44,071 bases of DNA from Steroidobacteraceae bacterium. GTDB lineage: Bacteria > Pseudomonadota > Gammaproteobacteria > Steroidobacterales > Steroidobacteraceae. Made by a program: the position numbers and the translations under genes. Below are positions 9,150 through 16,900 of the stretch, piece by piece. Within the stretch, counting starts at the first letter, position 1. Every line of letters begins with the position of its first letter. The stretch lies in NCBI GenBank assembly GCA_029266835.1, contig JAQSWD010000009.1, forward strand, positions 1-44,071. Reading direction: 5' to 3'. The notes beneath the pieces are model-generated. The model was given only the letters and a program-made list of their open reading frames with translations, was not told the DNA's origin and did no database searches.

Positions 9150-10492
9150 CACGCGAACCCGGTTGCGCGCGGCTGGCAGATGCGCCGGGGCGTGGTCGAG
9201 TAGACGGTGTAGAAGTGCGCCGACAGCGGGCCGGTGCTGGCCGCTGCGTACGTGTGACGCACGGTGCTCGTCGCCCAGTCGTCCGTCGTCGTCTCGAGTG
9301 TCACCACCGTGCCCACGCGGCGAATGCCCGCGCGCGTCGTCGCGCTCGGTGACAGAGTGGTCAGCGTGGCGCTGAACGTCATGCTGTTCGATGCTTGAGT
9401 GACCGTGCCGGCGCTGCCGAGCTGGCAGCAGAAGTCGATCTCGTTGTGCGGGCGCTGCGCAACCGTGCCGGAGTCCAGGCCGAAGATCGTGCTTGTCGTG
9501 CCCGATGCCGGGTACTGCGCCTCGATGAAGCAGTCGCCAGACGCCGAGCCGGACACCACGCCGCGCGCGCCGTAGGACGTTCCAGACGACGTCGCCTCGT
9601 AGATCTCGTTCCCGAGGTCCGTGAGGAACTGCGTGCTGGCGAACGTAACCGGAGTGCCGGCCGTGCCGCCAACCGGGGCCGCTGCCGTGCTGATGTTCGT
9701 CAGCGTGGCGTATGAGCTCGAGCCGGTCGCGTTCGTGGCGCGCACGCGCACGTCGTACGCAGTCGCCGAGATCAGGCCGGTGATCGTGGTGCTGGTCGCC
9801 GTGCTGGTGCCGTCAGCGAACGTCGTGGGACTGGCGAACGAAGTGCCGGCTGTGGCGTACTGAACTTCGTAGTCGGTGGCCGCATCGCCAGTGATCGGCG
9901 CAGCCCAAGCCAGCGGGATCGTGGTCGAGGTCGGCGTGCCGGCGGTCAGGCTCTGGACGGCACCAGGCGCGGTAGCCGGGGCCGGAGCGGGAGGGGTAGG
10001 CGCTGGCGGCGATGGCGCAGGAGGGGCCGGAGCGAGTGCCGCCGGGCTCATGGCCTGCGACCAGCCGAAGATCCGCAGCGCGCCGACGTGCTCGATGTCC
10101 ATCAGGTTCGGGTAGCCGGCCCGGTTGTCGTACCCCATCGAGTACGCCCACTCGGTCGCCCCGACCACTGTGGGCACGTTCGTGCCGTCAGCAACGACGA
10201 CCATCTGCGCGCGCGCGCCCTTCATGCTGCCGGTGACAGTGATCGTCGTGGCGCCAGCCACCGTGTACGAGTCGTGCACCTTGAACGCCGCATCGAGCGC
10301 GACTGAGGTGCTAGCCGGCGTCACGGTCGGCGCGCCACCGCCGCCGAGCTGGCCGGGCGGTTGCGCATTGCCGCCAGTGGGCAGCAGGTCGCCGCCGATC
10401 CCTCGTTCCTGGTAGTTCTTGTCGATGTAGCCGACGATCCGCCCCTGATCGTCAACCACCCACGGGACCATACCCTGTACAAAAGTCGGCAT
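9149..10492 (-). CDS. Tail fibre protein with fibronectin type III domain, 447 aa
   Basis: Start ATG 10492 (MPTFVQGMVPWVVDDQG) follows AGGGGAA at normal spacing. After a short N-terminal segment and a Gly-rich linker comes a beta domain (about 60-150), a Pro/Ala linker (PPAPSPPAPTPPAPAPA), then an FN3 domain at about 180-275 (TIPLAWAAP, TDYEVQYATAG, TTITGLISATAYDVRVRATN). A final beta-rich domain (280-447) ends the protein. FN3 modules are common spacers or carbohydrate binders on phage fibres. TGATG coupling to the SGNH hydrolase suggests that the two act together at the cell surface. Confidence 0.72.
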   Translation of the reverse strand: MPTFVQGMVPWVVDDQGRIVGYIDKNYQERGIGGDLLPTGGNAQPPGQLGGGGAPTVTPASTSVALDAAFKVHDSYTVAGATTITVTGSMKGARAQMVVVADGTNVPTVVGATEWAYSMGYDNRAGYPNLMDIEHVGALRIFGWSQAMSPAALAPAPPAPSPPAPTPPAPAPATAPGAVQSLTAGTPTSTTIPLAWAAPITGDAATDYEVQYATAGTSFASPTTFADGTSTATSTTITGLISATAYDVRVRATNATGSSSYATLTNISTAAAPVGGTAGTPVTFASTQFLTDLGNEIYEATSSGTSYGARGVVSGSASGDCFIEAQYPASGTTSTIFGLDSGTVAQRPHNEIDFCCQLGSAGTVTQASNSMTFSATLTTLSPSATTRAGIRRVGTVVTLETTTDDWATSTVRHTYAAASTGPLSAHFYTVYSTTPRRICQPRATGFA

Positions 10493-10512
10493 ACATCGTT
10501 CCCCTGATATGC

Positions 10513-10538
10513 AAACGGGCACCCGAAGGCGCCCGTTT
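10513..10538 (-). terminator. Rho-independent terminator with UUCG tetraloop
   Basis: Read on the minus strand the RNA is AAACGGGCGCC-UUCG-GGUGCCCGUUU: an 11-bp stem with one G-U pair closed by a C(UUCG)G tetraloop and ending in U residues. On the plus strand the same position is an A-C mismatch, so it is built for leftward transcription. It lies between the capsid block (10563-12259) and the fibre gene. Confidence 0.75.
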
Positions 10539-10562
10539 TGTTGTCACACACTACGCTGCGAA

Positions 10563-10760
10563 TCAGATCGCTTCGTCGTTGTCGTCGTTGCTGTGATGCC
10601 GGCGACCCTTGGCAGGCTTGTGGCCCTGCTTCGGCTCGTCGGCCTCCTCGGCGCCGGTCGGATGGAACCAGGAGCCCTCGGTGCCTTTCGGCACGTCGAA
10701 CTTCTGGCCCACCTCGCGCACTGCGCCGAAGTACCCTTTGGCGGTGGCGATGACTTCCAT
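10563..10760 (-). CDS. Small conserved phage protein next to cement protein, 65 aa
   Basis: MEVIATAKGYFGAVREVGQKFDVP is a compact SH3-like beta start of a type often seen in short phage proteins beside capsid genes; the C-terminal third is charged and disordered (GHKPAKGRRHHSNDDNDEAI). The stop of the cement gene is two bases upstream of its ATG, so it is translated with the capsid block. A virion or assembly accessory role is inferred from position only. Confidence 0.7.
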   Translation of the reverse strand: MEVIATAKGYFGAVREVGQKFDVPKGTEGSWFHPTGAEEADEPKQGHKPAKGRRHHSNDDNDEAI

Positions 10761-10762
10761 GA

Positions 10763-11191
10763 TCAGACCGCCGAGATGCCCGAACGGTTCGCCACGTTGT
10801 ACTGTGCGTCGAGCACGATGTACGCGGAAGCGGTGCCGGCCGTGGTGGTGGCGCCCGTGATGCGGTACACCACGCGCAGATAGCGGCGGGTGCCGATCGG
10901 GATGTAGAACCGGGCCAGCACCGAGTTCGCCGTAGCGGCTGCGGTTGCGACGACCGGGCCGGCCTGCTTGTCAGCGAACGTGGCGTTGTCCGCCGAGTCC
11001 TGCAGGACGACCTGGATCGAGGAGCCGACGCCGGCCAGGGCTGCGTTCATCTTGGCGAAGATGATCAGCTCCTCGCCGTTGCCGATGTCAGCGGCAGCGC
11101 CGGTGTCGTAGACGTTCGTCGAAACGATGTCGCCGACAGCGGCTGCAACCGACTGCGCTTCGCTGAAAGTCTCTTGAGAGTCGATGTACAT
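10763..11191 (-). CDS. Bbp16-like capsid cement (decoration) protein, 142 aa
   Basis: An all-beta protein (SSIQVVLQDSADNATFAD, ARFYIPIGTRRYLRVVYRI) with the layout of BPP-1 Bbp16, the cement protein that clamps neighbouring capsomers from outside. It directly follows the major capsid gene, as in BPP-1. ATG 11191 is preceded by AGGAGC. Assignment is by resemblance and gene order. Confidence 0.75.
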   Translation of the reverse strand: MYIDSQETFSEAQSVAAAVGDIVSTNVYDTGAAADIGNGEELIIFAKMNAALAGVGSSIQVVLQDSADNATFADKQAGPVVATAAATANSVLARFYIPIGTRRYLRVVYRITGATTTAGTASAYIVLDAQYNVANRSGISAV

Positions 11192-11206
11192 GCTGTGCTC
11201 CTGGGT

Positions 11207-12259
11207 TTAGGCGATCACGCGAGCTTCGGTGCGAAGCAGGCGATCAACGGTGCGGACAGGCACGCCCAGGTACTTCAGGGTGCCGGCGCCAGCGAAGCCC
11301 GGCGACACCTGGCCGTTTTGCTGCAGCGCGTTCTCGATGGACAGGACGTTCTGGCTGCGGTCGAGCGCGGCCTTGGCGAGTGCCGTGGTGATCACGCGGT
11401 GACCGTAGAACACCGGGCGGCCCTTGCCGATGTTCGGGATGCGGGCCATTGCGTCGACCATCAGCTTGTGGATGTGGGTCGCAGCGGTGATCGCCTGGGT
11501 ACCGGTTTGGCCGATCAGGTCGGACACGTCGATGTTCGCGATGCGAACAGCGTAGCGCCAGTCGCGCACGCTCAGGCCGCACTTCCACTTCCACAGGTCG
11601 GCGTACGCACGGTAGCGCAGGCCCTCGGTGTCGAACGCGTCGATCTGGCCCAGGTCTTCGTGGGACAGGCCGGCTTGCGAACCCTTGGGGTAAATGCCGG
11701 TGATCGTGTTCTCGCCCCACACCACAAGCCACAGCGACGTGTTGTCCGAGCCGGTGCCGCCTGCGTCGATGACGTTGGCAGAGGTGCCGACAGCGGTATT
11801 CAGCGTGTTGTAACGCGGGGTCAGGCCCATGAACCGCTCGGGGTTCACGTCGGTGTCGTTGTAGAACAGGGCTTCCAGGAAGTCCTGCGTCAGCGCCTCG
11901 ACGTGCGAGTCAGCCTCGGACATGCGGAACGCGGCAGTGTTGCCGTTCAGCTCAGCGACGTCGCGATCGATCTCCGAGCGCTGCTCGAGGATGCCGCAGG
12001 TGTCGGTGATCTGCGAGCGGGTCGACTTCGAGGGCTGGGTACCCTTGTACATCTTGCGCCAGGTCGAGGTCGGCAGGCCGGTCAGGACGGTGGTCTGGTG
12101 GCCGGTCGGCAAGTTGCCTTCCTTCCACAGCACGTCATTCAGCGCGCCATTCTCCTGCGACAGCAGGTTAATGACGGTGGCGACGGTGCCATCCGGATCG
12201 ATGGATTTGGCGAAGTCGGTCAGGGTGACCGCGCCGGCTTTAGACGGGAGAGTTGCCAT
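11207..12259 (-). CDS. Major capsid protein (BPP-1 Bbp17-like), 350 aa
   Basis: Hallmarks of this capsid family are visible: an N-terminal arm (TLTDFAKSIDPDGTVATVINLL), GNLPTGHQTTVLTGLPTSTWRKMYKG, the helix DRDVAELNGNTAAFRMSEADSHVEALTQDFLEALFYND, and a C-terminal KYLGVPVRTVDRLL. The BPP-1 shell protein has an HK97-type fold with altered strand connectivity; that property is known of the relative, not seen here. It lies between scaffold and cement genes. ATG 12259 follows GGAG, and the gene has its own candidate promoter. Confidence 0.88.
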   Translation of the reverse strand: MATLPSKAGAVTLTDFAKSIDPDGTVATVINLLSQENGALNDVLWKEGNLPTGHQTTVLTGLPTSTWRKMYKGTQPSKSTRSQITDTCGILEQRSEIDRDVAELNGNTAAFRMSEADSHVEALTQDFLEALFYNDTDVNPERFMGLTPRYNTLNTAVGTSANVIDAGGTGSDNTSLWLVVWGENTITGIYPKGSQAGLSHEDLGQIDAFDTEGLRYRAYADLWKWKCGLSVRDWRYAVRIANIDVSDLIGQTGTQAITAATHIHKLMVDAMARIPNIGKGRPVFYGHRVITTALAKAALDRSQNVLSIENALQQNGQVSPGFAGAGTLKYLGVPVRTVDRLLRTEARVIA

Positions 12260-12318
12260 TTAGTTCAGCTCCATGAAGATTGGGCGCGGTTCGTGACACC
12301 ACAGGTATCAGTGCTCGC

Positions 12319-12347
12319 AATGTAATGGTTTCTCCACGTTGTGACAA
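12319..12347 (-). promoter_or_regulatory. Candidate sigma70-type promoter for the capsid gene
   Basis: On the minus strand TTGTCA (-35, 12342-12347) and TACATT (-10, 12319-12324) are separated by 17 bases and lie about 60 bases upstream of the capsid ATG, just after a candidate terminator. It would give the most abundant virion protein its own transcript. Confidence 0.45.
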
Positions 12348-12407
12348 TGCAACGGCATCCACCGAGAAAACCCAGCCGGAGGTGGTTTATTCGGCGCACA
12401 AAGCGAA

Positions 12408-12434
12408 ACGGCCCACCTGGTTAGGGCGGGCCGT
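12408..12434 (-). terminator. Hairpin after the scaffold gene, possible attenuator
   Basis: Seven-base arms ACGGCCC (12408-12414) and GGGCCGT (12428-12434) pair around a 13-base loop 20 bases after the scaffold stop. Minus-strand sequence after it is only moderately T-rich (TTTCGCTTT), so partial termination is more likely than full. Confidence 0.45.
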
Positions 12435-12454
12435 GAGCGCGGGGCGTCGTCGGG

Positions 12455-13171
12455 TTACTTCATCGTCCCGCCGTACAGCACGGCGGCCGGATCTTTCGTC
12501 GGCGCGCTGCCGTTCGCAGAGCCAAGGCCGGCAGCGTCGTGCTCAGCCAGGCCGCGCCCAATCGAGTTCATCAGCTTGATCGTTTCGGCGTAACCGATCT
12601 TCGACTCGATGGCGGCCACGATGTCGCCGGCCTTCTCTTTCGGCAGGAACTGCGTGACGGCGCGACGGGCGAACTCCATCTGCTCGGTGTGGCGCGCGCC
12701 CCACTCCTGCTGCAGCCTGGCGGCCTGTGCCTCGTTCTCGGCAGTGGCCTGCGCTGCCTGGGCGGACTCCATCTCTGCAAGCTTGGCGGTCGCCTCGGCG
12801 TGCATCTGGTTCCAGCCCTCGTTCATCACCTTTGCCTGGGCCGGCGTGAGGCCAGCCTTGTGCAGCAGCGGCGCCACGGCCTTGACGAACGAATCGTCAG
12901 CGCCTTCGGGCGGCGTGAGCTGGTACGCGTCCGGCGTCTCGGGGCGGCCGAGCTTGTTGTAGAACGCTTCCCATGCCTCGGGCGGCGCGTCCTTCGCGGG
13001 CATCGCCAGGGTTTCAGCCTGCGGGGCAGCAGGCGCAGGGGCGGCGGCGGGGTCGGTCTGTGCGGCAGCGGGCGCGGCAGGAGCAGCGGTCTCGGTCGTC
13101 AGCAGTGCGGCAGCGGTGCCGCCGGGTGCAGCGGGCGCAGCCGGGGCGGGTGCGGAAACGGCGTCAGTCAT
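12455..13171 (-). CDS. Capsid scaffolding protein, 238 aa
   Basis: Residues 1-60 are Ala/Pro-rich and disordered; a short motif PPEAWEAFYNKLGRPETPDAY (about 64-84) is typical of podovirus scaffolds; residues 95-200 form long Ala/Glu/Gln helices (TAKLAEMESAQAAQATAENE). The C-terminus is small and polar. Scaffolds shape the procapsid and leave it. It is immediately upstream of the major capsid gene. The start at 13171 overlaps the upstream stop by 8 bases. Confidence 0.82.
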   Translation of the reverse strand: MTDAVSAPAPAAPAAPGGTAAALLTTETAAPAAPAAAQTDPAAAPAPAAPQAETLAMPAKDAPPEAWEAFYNKLGRPETPDAYQLTPPEGADDSFVKAVAPLLHKAGLTPAQAKVMNEGWNQMHAEATAKLAEMESAQAAQATAENEAQAARLQQEWGARHTEQMEFARRAVTQFLPKEKAGDIVAAIESKIGYAETIKLMNSIGRGLAEHDAAGLGSANGSAPTKDPAAVLYGGTMK

Positions 13172-13442
13172 CCTCGTGTTCCTTCATCTTGTTGAGCACT
13201 TCATCGCTCAGGTTGAGTTGTTGCATTATACGCAAGTACACCTCGCGGCGCCCTTCAGCAACTGCGGTCGCATGTGTGTCGATTCGCCCGTCCTTCGCCA
13301 CGACAACGCAGGACACATCAGCCCGGCAGAACTCGCGCAGATCCTCAAGCACCGTTTTCACGTCCTCGGGTTTACGCGAGTGCCGCCAGAACACGTCGCG
13401 GAACCGCTCTCGCAGGTTCCAGAATTTGAGGAAGAGGCTCAC
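13164..13442 (-). CDS. Bbp19-like phage protein, 92 aa
   Basis: Pattern FRDVFWRH..VLEDLREFCRAD followed by EGRREVYLRIMQQLNLSDE resembles the domain named after BPP-1 Bbp19, found beside portal and scaffold genes in many podoviruses. Biochemical role is not established. The start is GTG 13442 in a GTGA overlap with the upstream small membrane gene. Confidence 0.68.
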   Translation of the reverse strand: MSLFLKFWNLRERFRDVFWRHSRKPEDVKTVLEDLREFCRADVSCVVVAKDGRIDTHATAVAEGRREVYLRIMQQLNLSDEVLNKMKEHEDD

Positions 13443-13597
13443 TGCTTACGCTCACAGACGAACACACGGTCGACCACATAGAACCCGCCGAGTCGATCGC
13501 ATTCGACGGACACCGTGTGATGCGCGTACGTCCAGCCGCACAGGTAGCCCCACAGGGCCCCGCACACGAAAACCAGCAGGCCGGCGATGAACTTCAT
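13439..13597 (-). CDS. Small single-pass membrane protein, 52 aa
   Basis: MKFIAGLLVFVCGALWGYLC is a clear transmembrane segment or uncleaved signal, followed by a short soluble tail ending in CERKQ. ATG 13597 overlaps the upstream stop (ATGA) and its stop overlaps the next start (GTGA), which strongly supports a real gene in this tight chain. Function not recognised. Confidence 0.7.
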   Translation of the reverse strand: MKFIAGLLVFVCGALWGYLCGWTYAHHTVSVECDRLGGFYVVDRVFVCERKQ

Positions 13598-13782
13598 GAA
13601 TCCTCCCACATCATCACACCAACAATCGCCGACAGCTGGCCGATGACCAGCCCGGCAATCGCAGCCAATGCGGCGCCGGCATTGAAGTACCCGAGGATGC
13701 CGCCGACTAGGCCGCCGGCCAGGATGGCAAGCGCCATGACTTTCAGGATCATCAACAGGGTGCGGTGGGTGTCTTTAGTCAT
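13594..13782 (-). CDS. Small two-pass membrane protein, 62 aa
   Basis: Chosen start ATG 13782 (MTKDTHRTLLMILKV). Two hydrophobic stretches, ILKVMALAILAGGLVGGILG and AALAAIAGLVIGQLSAIVGV, separated by a short turn, resemble small holin-like or structural membrane peptides. It lies in the head gene cluster, not in the lysis cassette, so a holin call is not made. Overlaps neighbours at both ends. Confidence 0.65.
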   Translation of the reverse strand: MTKDTHRTLLMILKVMALAILAGGLVGGILGYFNAGAALAAIAGLVIGQLSAIVGVMMWEDS

Positions 13783-14020
13783 GCTGGGCTCCAATCCTGG
13801 GTGTCGCGTAAACCACATGGACCAATGCCGTCGCCCAGGCCCTGTATGCACTGCCCGGGCTTTCGCCGAAACGCTGAATGCGAGGCCAGCCGTTGCCGTT
13901 ACGGCACATCCATACGCCAATGTCGTTGGCTGTGCGAACGAAAGAGATGCGCGGCTTGGGCCCGCCCCACTGCCGGCTGATCTGCAGTTGCCGGATAAGC
14001 CATTCGGCATTTTCAGTCAT
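13775..14020 (-). CDS. Hypothetical protein, 81 aa
   Basis: Basic, Trp-rich small protein (ISRQWGGPKPRISFVRTANDIGVWMCRNGNGW) with a C-terminal helix. The segment GVWMCRNGNGWPRIQRFGESPGSAYRAW resembles short phage proteins of unknown role. Overlaps at both ends (start 14020 within the previous stop region, stop inside the next start) support translation. Confidence 0.6.
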   Translation of the reverse strand: MTENAEWLIRQLQISRQWGGPKPRISFVRTANDIGVWMCRNGNGWPRIQRFGESPGSAYRAWATALVHVVYATPRIGAQHD

Positions 14021-14478
14021 GGCCGCCCCACAGCGTATGCCTCAAGATGTGAGCGGAGGTCAGCATAAGCGGCGCGCCCGTCTTCCTTCGTGAACGTGCT
14101 GGCGTACACATCAGCCAAAGCCAGCGCAGTCTCTACGAATTCATCGCCGTCAACGCGCATAGCATCGACGATGCGGCGCGCGACCCACCCTTCCCAATGC
14201 TGATCGGCCGGGGGCGCCTCGGCGCTGCACAAGATGCGATAGACGGCGCGCACCCGCGGGTCGTCGAACTGCGCCTTTGGCCGACCATTGGCAGCAAGCG
14301 CGGCTTTTGCCGCCTCGAGTGTCTGAACTTGATCGCTCCAGACGCGCTCGATCTGCGCTTGCGCGTCCTGCCAGCCTGCAACCTCCAGTGGATCACGGAA
14401 ACTGGCGAGCGGAGCGCCGGAACAGAAACCCTTGCGACCTCGCCGGTACGCCGCGCTGTATTTGTCCTCGGTGTGCAT
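14017..14478 (-). CDS. Hypothetical protein, 153 aa
   Basis: Starts at ATG 14478 (MHTEDKYSAAYRRGRKGFCSG) after AAGGGAAG; a longer frame from 14511 lacks such a site. The N-terminal AAYRRGRKG and GWQDAQ pieces suggest a small DNA- or nucleotide-related phage protein, and the middle and C-terminal parts are helical (ARRIVDAMRVDGDEFVETALALADVY). It has its own candidate promoter. Function unknown. Confidence 0.65.
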   Translation of the reverse strand: MHTEDKYSAAYRRGRKGFCSGAPLASFRDPLEVAGWQDAQAQIERVWSDQVQTLEAAKAALAANGRPKAQFDDPRVRAVYRILCSAEAPPADQHWEGWVARRIVDAMRVDGDEFVETALALADVYASTFTKEDGRAAYADLRSHLEAYAVGRP

Positions 14479-14496
14479 CGCGCTTCCCTTCGTTAA

Positions 14497-14540
14497 TGAT
14501 GCGATAACCACATCATGCGCGAACGGCGCGCGGAATGCAA
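14497..14540 (-). promoter_or_regulatory. Promoter with downstream operator-like box (TGATGCGAT)
   Basis: Minus strand TTGCAT (14535-14540), 17 bases, CATGAT (14512-14517), 6 bases, then ATCGCATCA (14497-14505). The same spacing (-10, six bases, ATCGCA) is seen at the promoters near 19610 and 30003, and the box differs by one base from ATCGCAACA there. Confidence 0.5.
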
Positions 14541-14578
14541 CAGGCCGCGGCTGCAGGAGCAGCGAAAAACTGCAGGAG

Positions 14579-14600
14579 CACCGCCGAACTGCAGGCGGTG
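14579..14600 (-). terminator. Hairpin in a CTGCAGG-repeat segment after the 38-aa gene
   Basis: CACCGCC (14579-14585) and GGCGGTG (14594-14600) form a perfect 7-bp stem with an 8-base loop. On the minus strand a TTTTT run follows about 10 bases later (14565-14569). Around it CTGCAGGAGCA is repeated at 14551 and 14570, and CTGCAGG occurs again at 14590. It lies between the portal block and the promoter at 14497-14540. Confidence 0.4.
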
Positions 14601-14611
14601 CAGGCGAGGCG

Positions 14612-14728
14612 TTACAGCCGCTCGTACCGGCAGACCCAGAACACCAGGCCCCAGAACGCGGATATCAGCCGGCTTTCGCCGTTGGCGCGACCAAGCCCGT
14701 ATGCCTCGCGCAGCCTGATCCGCGCCAT
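14612..14728 (-). CDS. Small basic hydrophobic-tailed protein, 38 aa
   Basis: ATG 14728 lies two bases after the portal stop (TGACATG), so it can be translated by reinitiation. The sequence MARIRLREAYGLGRANGES is basic, followed by LISAFWGLVFWVC, a short membrane-like stretch. Function not recognised; might be a coupled accessory peptide. Confidence 0.5.
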   Translation of the reverse strand: MARIRLREAYGLGRANGESRLISAFWGLVFWVCRYERL

Positions 14729-14729
14729 G

Positions 14730-16394
14730 TCACCCGCCCGTAGCGAAGATGTCAGGCGCCACGCCCCCAGGTGCAGCGCCTGCCAGGGCCTGCGCCTGCG
14801 CCATGTCCTTCGCGGCACTGGCCGCAATCGGCGCCGCCTGCAGCATCTGGCTCATCTGGTTCGACTGCGCTTCCTGCTCGTCGAGCTCTTCCATCTCCTC
14901 GTCGGTGTAGAGCACCTTAGACGGCATGCCGTTCAGGCGGGCGAGTTCCTTCGCGACCTTGTCCATGTTGAACCGCTTGAACACACCCGGGCCGGACACC
15001 TGGGCGACAGGCGCCAACTGCTCGAACGTGCGCAGGATCGCGACGCCGCCCTCGGCCTCACGGGCACGGGACAGCGGACTGTCGTACTCGATCTCGGTGA
15101 TGCCGCCCCGCTCGCGCAGAACCTCGGGCATGTCGGGGAACTGGCCTGCCGCCGACATGATGTCGAGCTCACGTTCCTGCATCTTCGTCAGGAACTCGGA
15201 CTCGATGCGCGAGCCGGTCGGGCCGATGAGCTGGCCCTTCTCCTGCGCGCGAAGCATCGCCTCGGTCGCCGTGATGTTCGGCTTGTCGACCAGGATCTGG
15301 AACAGGGTCTGCAGCAACGCGTCGTTGATGATCGCCCGCTTCTGATCCATCATCTCGAGCCCGATGCGCACGTCGCCGCCAACGTTCAGCGGCTGCACCA
15401 ACTGCCGGCCCTGGTCATCGACGCCACCGTAGTTGATCGCCCCGGGCGTGAGCCGCAGCGCGTCGAGGATGCCGTCACGATGAGCCAGCAGCGGCGGCAG
15501 CAGGGTGAGCTGAGCGGCCTGGATCGTCGTCCGGTTCATCTCGTTCAGCATCTTGACGTCCGGGAGGATCGTCATGCACGGCGAGCGCCCGTACACCTCG
15601 CCCGGGTTCAGGTCGTACCGGCCAACGGCGTACGGGAATACCCGGAATCCGCCCTCGTCGATGATCTCGTTCGTGTCGATGCACACGTAGTACGAGACGA
15701 ACGCCATGCCGCGATAGTCACGGCGCGACTCGTCCGCATCGCTGCGCGGCTTCACGCAGTGCAGGAACTTGAACTCTTGATCGGGCCGGCGCGTGGACGC
15801 GTCGCGCACTACCTCAGGCAGCTTGTCGCCCCACTTCTGCGCCGCCTGGCGCGCGGTCCAGCTGAACTCGCGGTGAACCAGGTCGATCTCGCCGTACTCG
15901 TTCTCAGCGAAGAAAAGTTGCTTCATGGGCACGGCGCGGTAGAACAGCGCCCGACCTGGGCGCTCGCCGACGAACATGCCATATGAGCCGAACTTGCCGC
16001 CCGCATGGTAGCAGCCCTGCACCTCGCTGTCGAAGTTCGCCGCATAGCGGGCCGCGAACAGCCGGCGGTTCACTTCCTCGAGGTACGTGTTCACCTCGGG
16101 ATCTTCGGCCAGGTCGTTGTCGACAGCCTTGAGCTTCGACCACATCTGATTGCGCGGCGTGACCAGCGAGTGAATCGCGGCCTTGAACCGATCGAGCGCG
16201 AGCCCAGGCGTCGCATCGAACACCTTCTCGGTGCGCTGCCGGCCTTTCTGCAACTGCTCGCGGTCGTTGTTGAACTGGACATCGGTCGGGTTGATCCGGT
16301 CCTCGATGTCCTGCCAGACGCGCTCGAAATGCTGCCGCTGGGTTTTCATGCGAGCGTGCAGCTCGAGGAGTTCGGTTGCTTTGCGGCTAGCCAT
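14730..16394 (-). CDS. Portal (head-tail connector) protein, T7-like, 554 aa
   Basis: N-terminal helix (LLELHARMKTQRQHFERVW), then IEDRINPTDVQFN and RTEKVFDATPGLALDRFKAA, the well-known start of podovirus portal proteins (head-tail connecting protein family). The middle has YHAGGKFGSYGMFVGE and the wing region; EVYGRSPCMTILPDVKMLNEM is typical. Twelve copies form the DNA gate at one capsid vertex and the terminase docking site. Size matches the family. Confidence 0.92.
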   Translation of the reverse strand: MASRKATELLELHARMKTQRQHFERVWQDIEDRINPTDVQFNNDREQLQKGRQRTEKVFDATPGLALDRFKAAIHSLVTPRNQMWSKLKAVDNDLAEDPEVNTYLEEVNRRLFAARYAANFDSEVQGCYHAGGKFGSYGMFVGERPGRALFYRAVPMKQLFFAENEYGEIDLVHREFSWTARQAAQKWGDKLPEVVRDASTRRPDQEFKFLHCVKPRSDADESRRDYRGMAFVSYYVCIDTNEIIDEGGFRVFPYAVGRYDLNPGEVYGRSPCMTILPDVKMLNEMNRTTIQAAQLTLLPPLLAHRDGILDALRLTPGAINYGGVDDQGRQLVQPLNVGGDVRIGLEMMDQKRAIINDALLQTLFQILVDKPNITATEAMLRAQEKGQLIGPTGSRIESEFLTKMQERELDIMSAAGQFPDMPEVLRERGGITEIEYDSPLSRAREAEGGVAILRTFEQLAPVAQVSGPGVFKRFNMDKVAKELARLNGMPSKVLYTDEEMEELDEQEAQSNQMSQMLQAAPIAASAAKDMAQAQALAGAAPGGVAPDIFATGG

Positions 16395-16899
16395 GTTTTT
16401 CCACCCTGGGCCTGCGGTTGTTTGCCTGCTGCGCGGCGGTGGCCCACCGGCAGTTACTGGGCGTGTAGCCCTTGTCGGTGTCTATGCGGTCGATAGATAG
16501 GGTGTCTGTATACCCGCTATCCATCGCCCAATCGTGGAACACCGGGTACGCCTGCCAAGCCAAACAGACGTCGATGCCTCGGCCGCCGTAGTATTTAAAC
16601 GAGATATGGTTCTGGTTTGAGCAGCGTTTGCGCATCCCTTTCCAGATCTTGTACAAACGCGATTGGCCGCCAGCGCACAACCCATGGGTCCGCAGCGACG
16701 AAGTCGCGCTCTTGCGCTCAGCCTCGCAGGATTTGCATCCAGCGATGGCAGACCCACCTCGACGGAGTTCCGTTGTCAGCTTGATGACAGACCCTCCGCA
16801 GTCGCAATTGCAACGCCAGCGCGCGCCGCTTCTGGTCATCTCGACCTTATCAACGACCGTCAAGCGTCCTACTCGCGTCCCGATGAGGTCGAGCGCCAT
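16387..16899 (-). CDS. HNH-type homing endonuclease-like protein inserted next to the portal gene, 170 aa
   Basis: An N-terminal Cys cluster (RWRCNCDCGGS, GCKSCE) is followed by LYKIWKGMRKRCSN, YYGGRGIDVCLAW, LSIDRIDTDKGYTPSNCRW and QQANNRR, the pattern of a common phage free-standing endonuclease family related to HNH proteins. The stretch is visibly poorer in GC than its neighbours (for example around 16590-16620), a sign of transfer. It sits between the terminase-side small gene and the portal, overlapping the portal start by 8 bases. Cleavage target is unknown. Confidence 0.8.
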   Translation of the reverse strand: MALDLIGTRVGRLTVVDKVEMTRSGARWRCNCDCGGSVIKLTTELRRGGSAIAGCKSCEAERKSATSSLRTHGLCAGGQSRLYKIWKGMRKRCSNQNHISFKYYGGRGIDVCLAWQAYPVFHDWAMDSGYTDTLSIDRIDTDKGYTPSNCRWATAAQQANNRRPRVEKHG

Positions 16900-16900
16900 T

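Noticed and set aside
6812-10492. Diversity-generating retroelement, as in the BPP-1 relative
   Set aside because: No reverse transcriptase reading frame and no template/variable repeat pair was seen near the receptor genes or elsewhere in the circle.
11174-12325. 383-codon plus-strand frame opposite the capsid gene
   Set aside because: Mirror frame of the capsid gene in GC-rich DNA; no motif.
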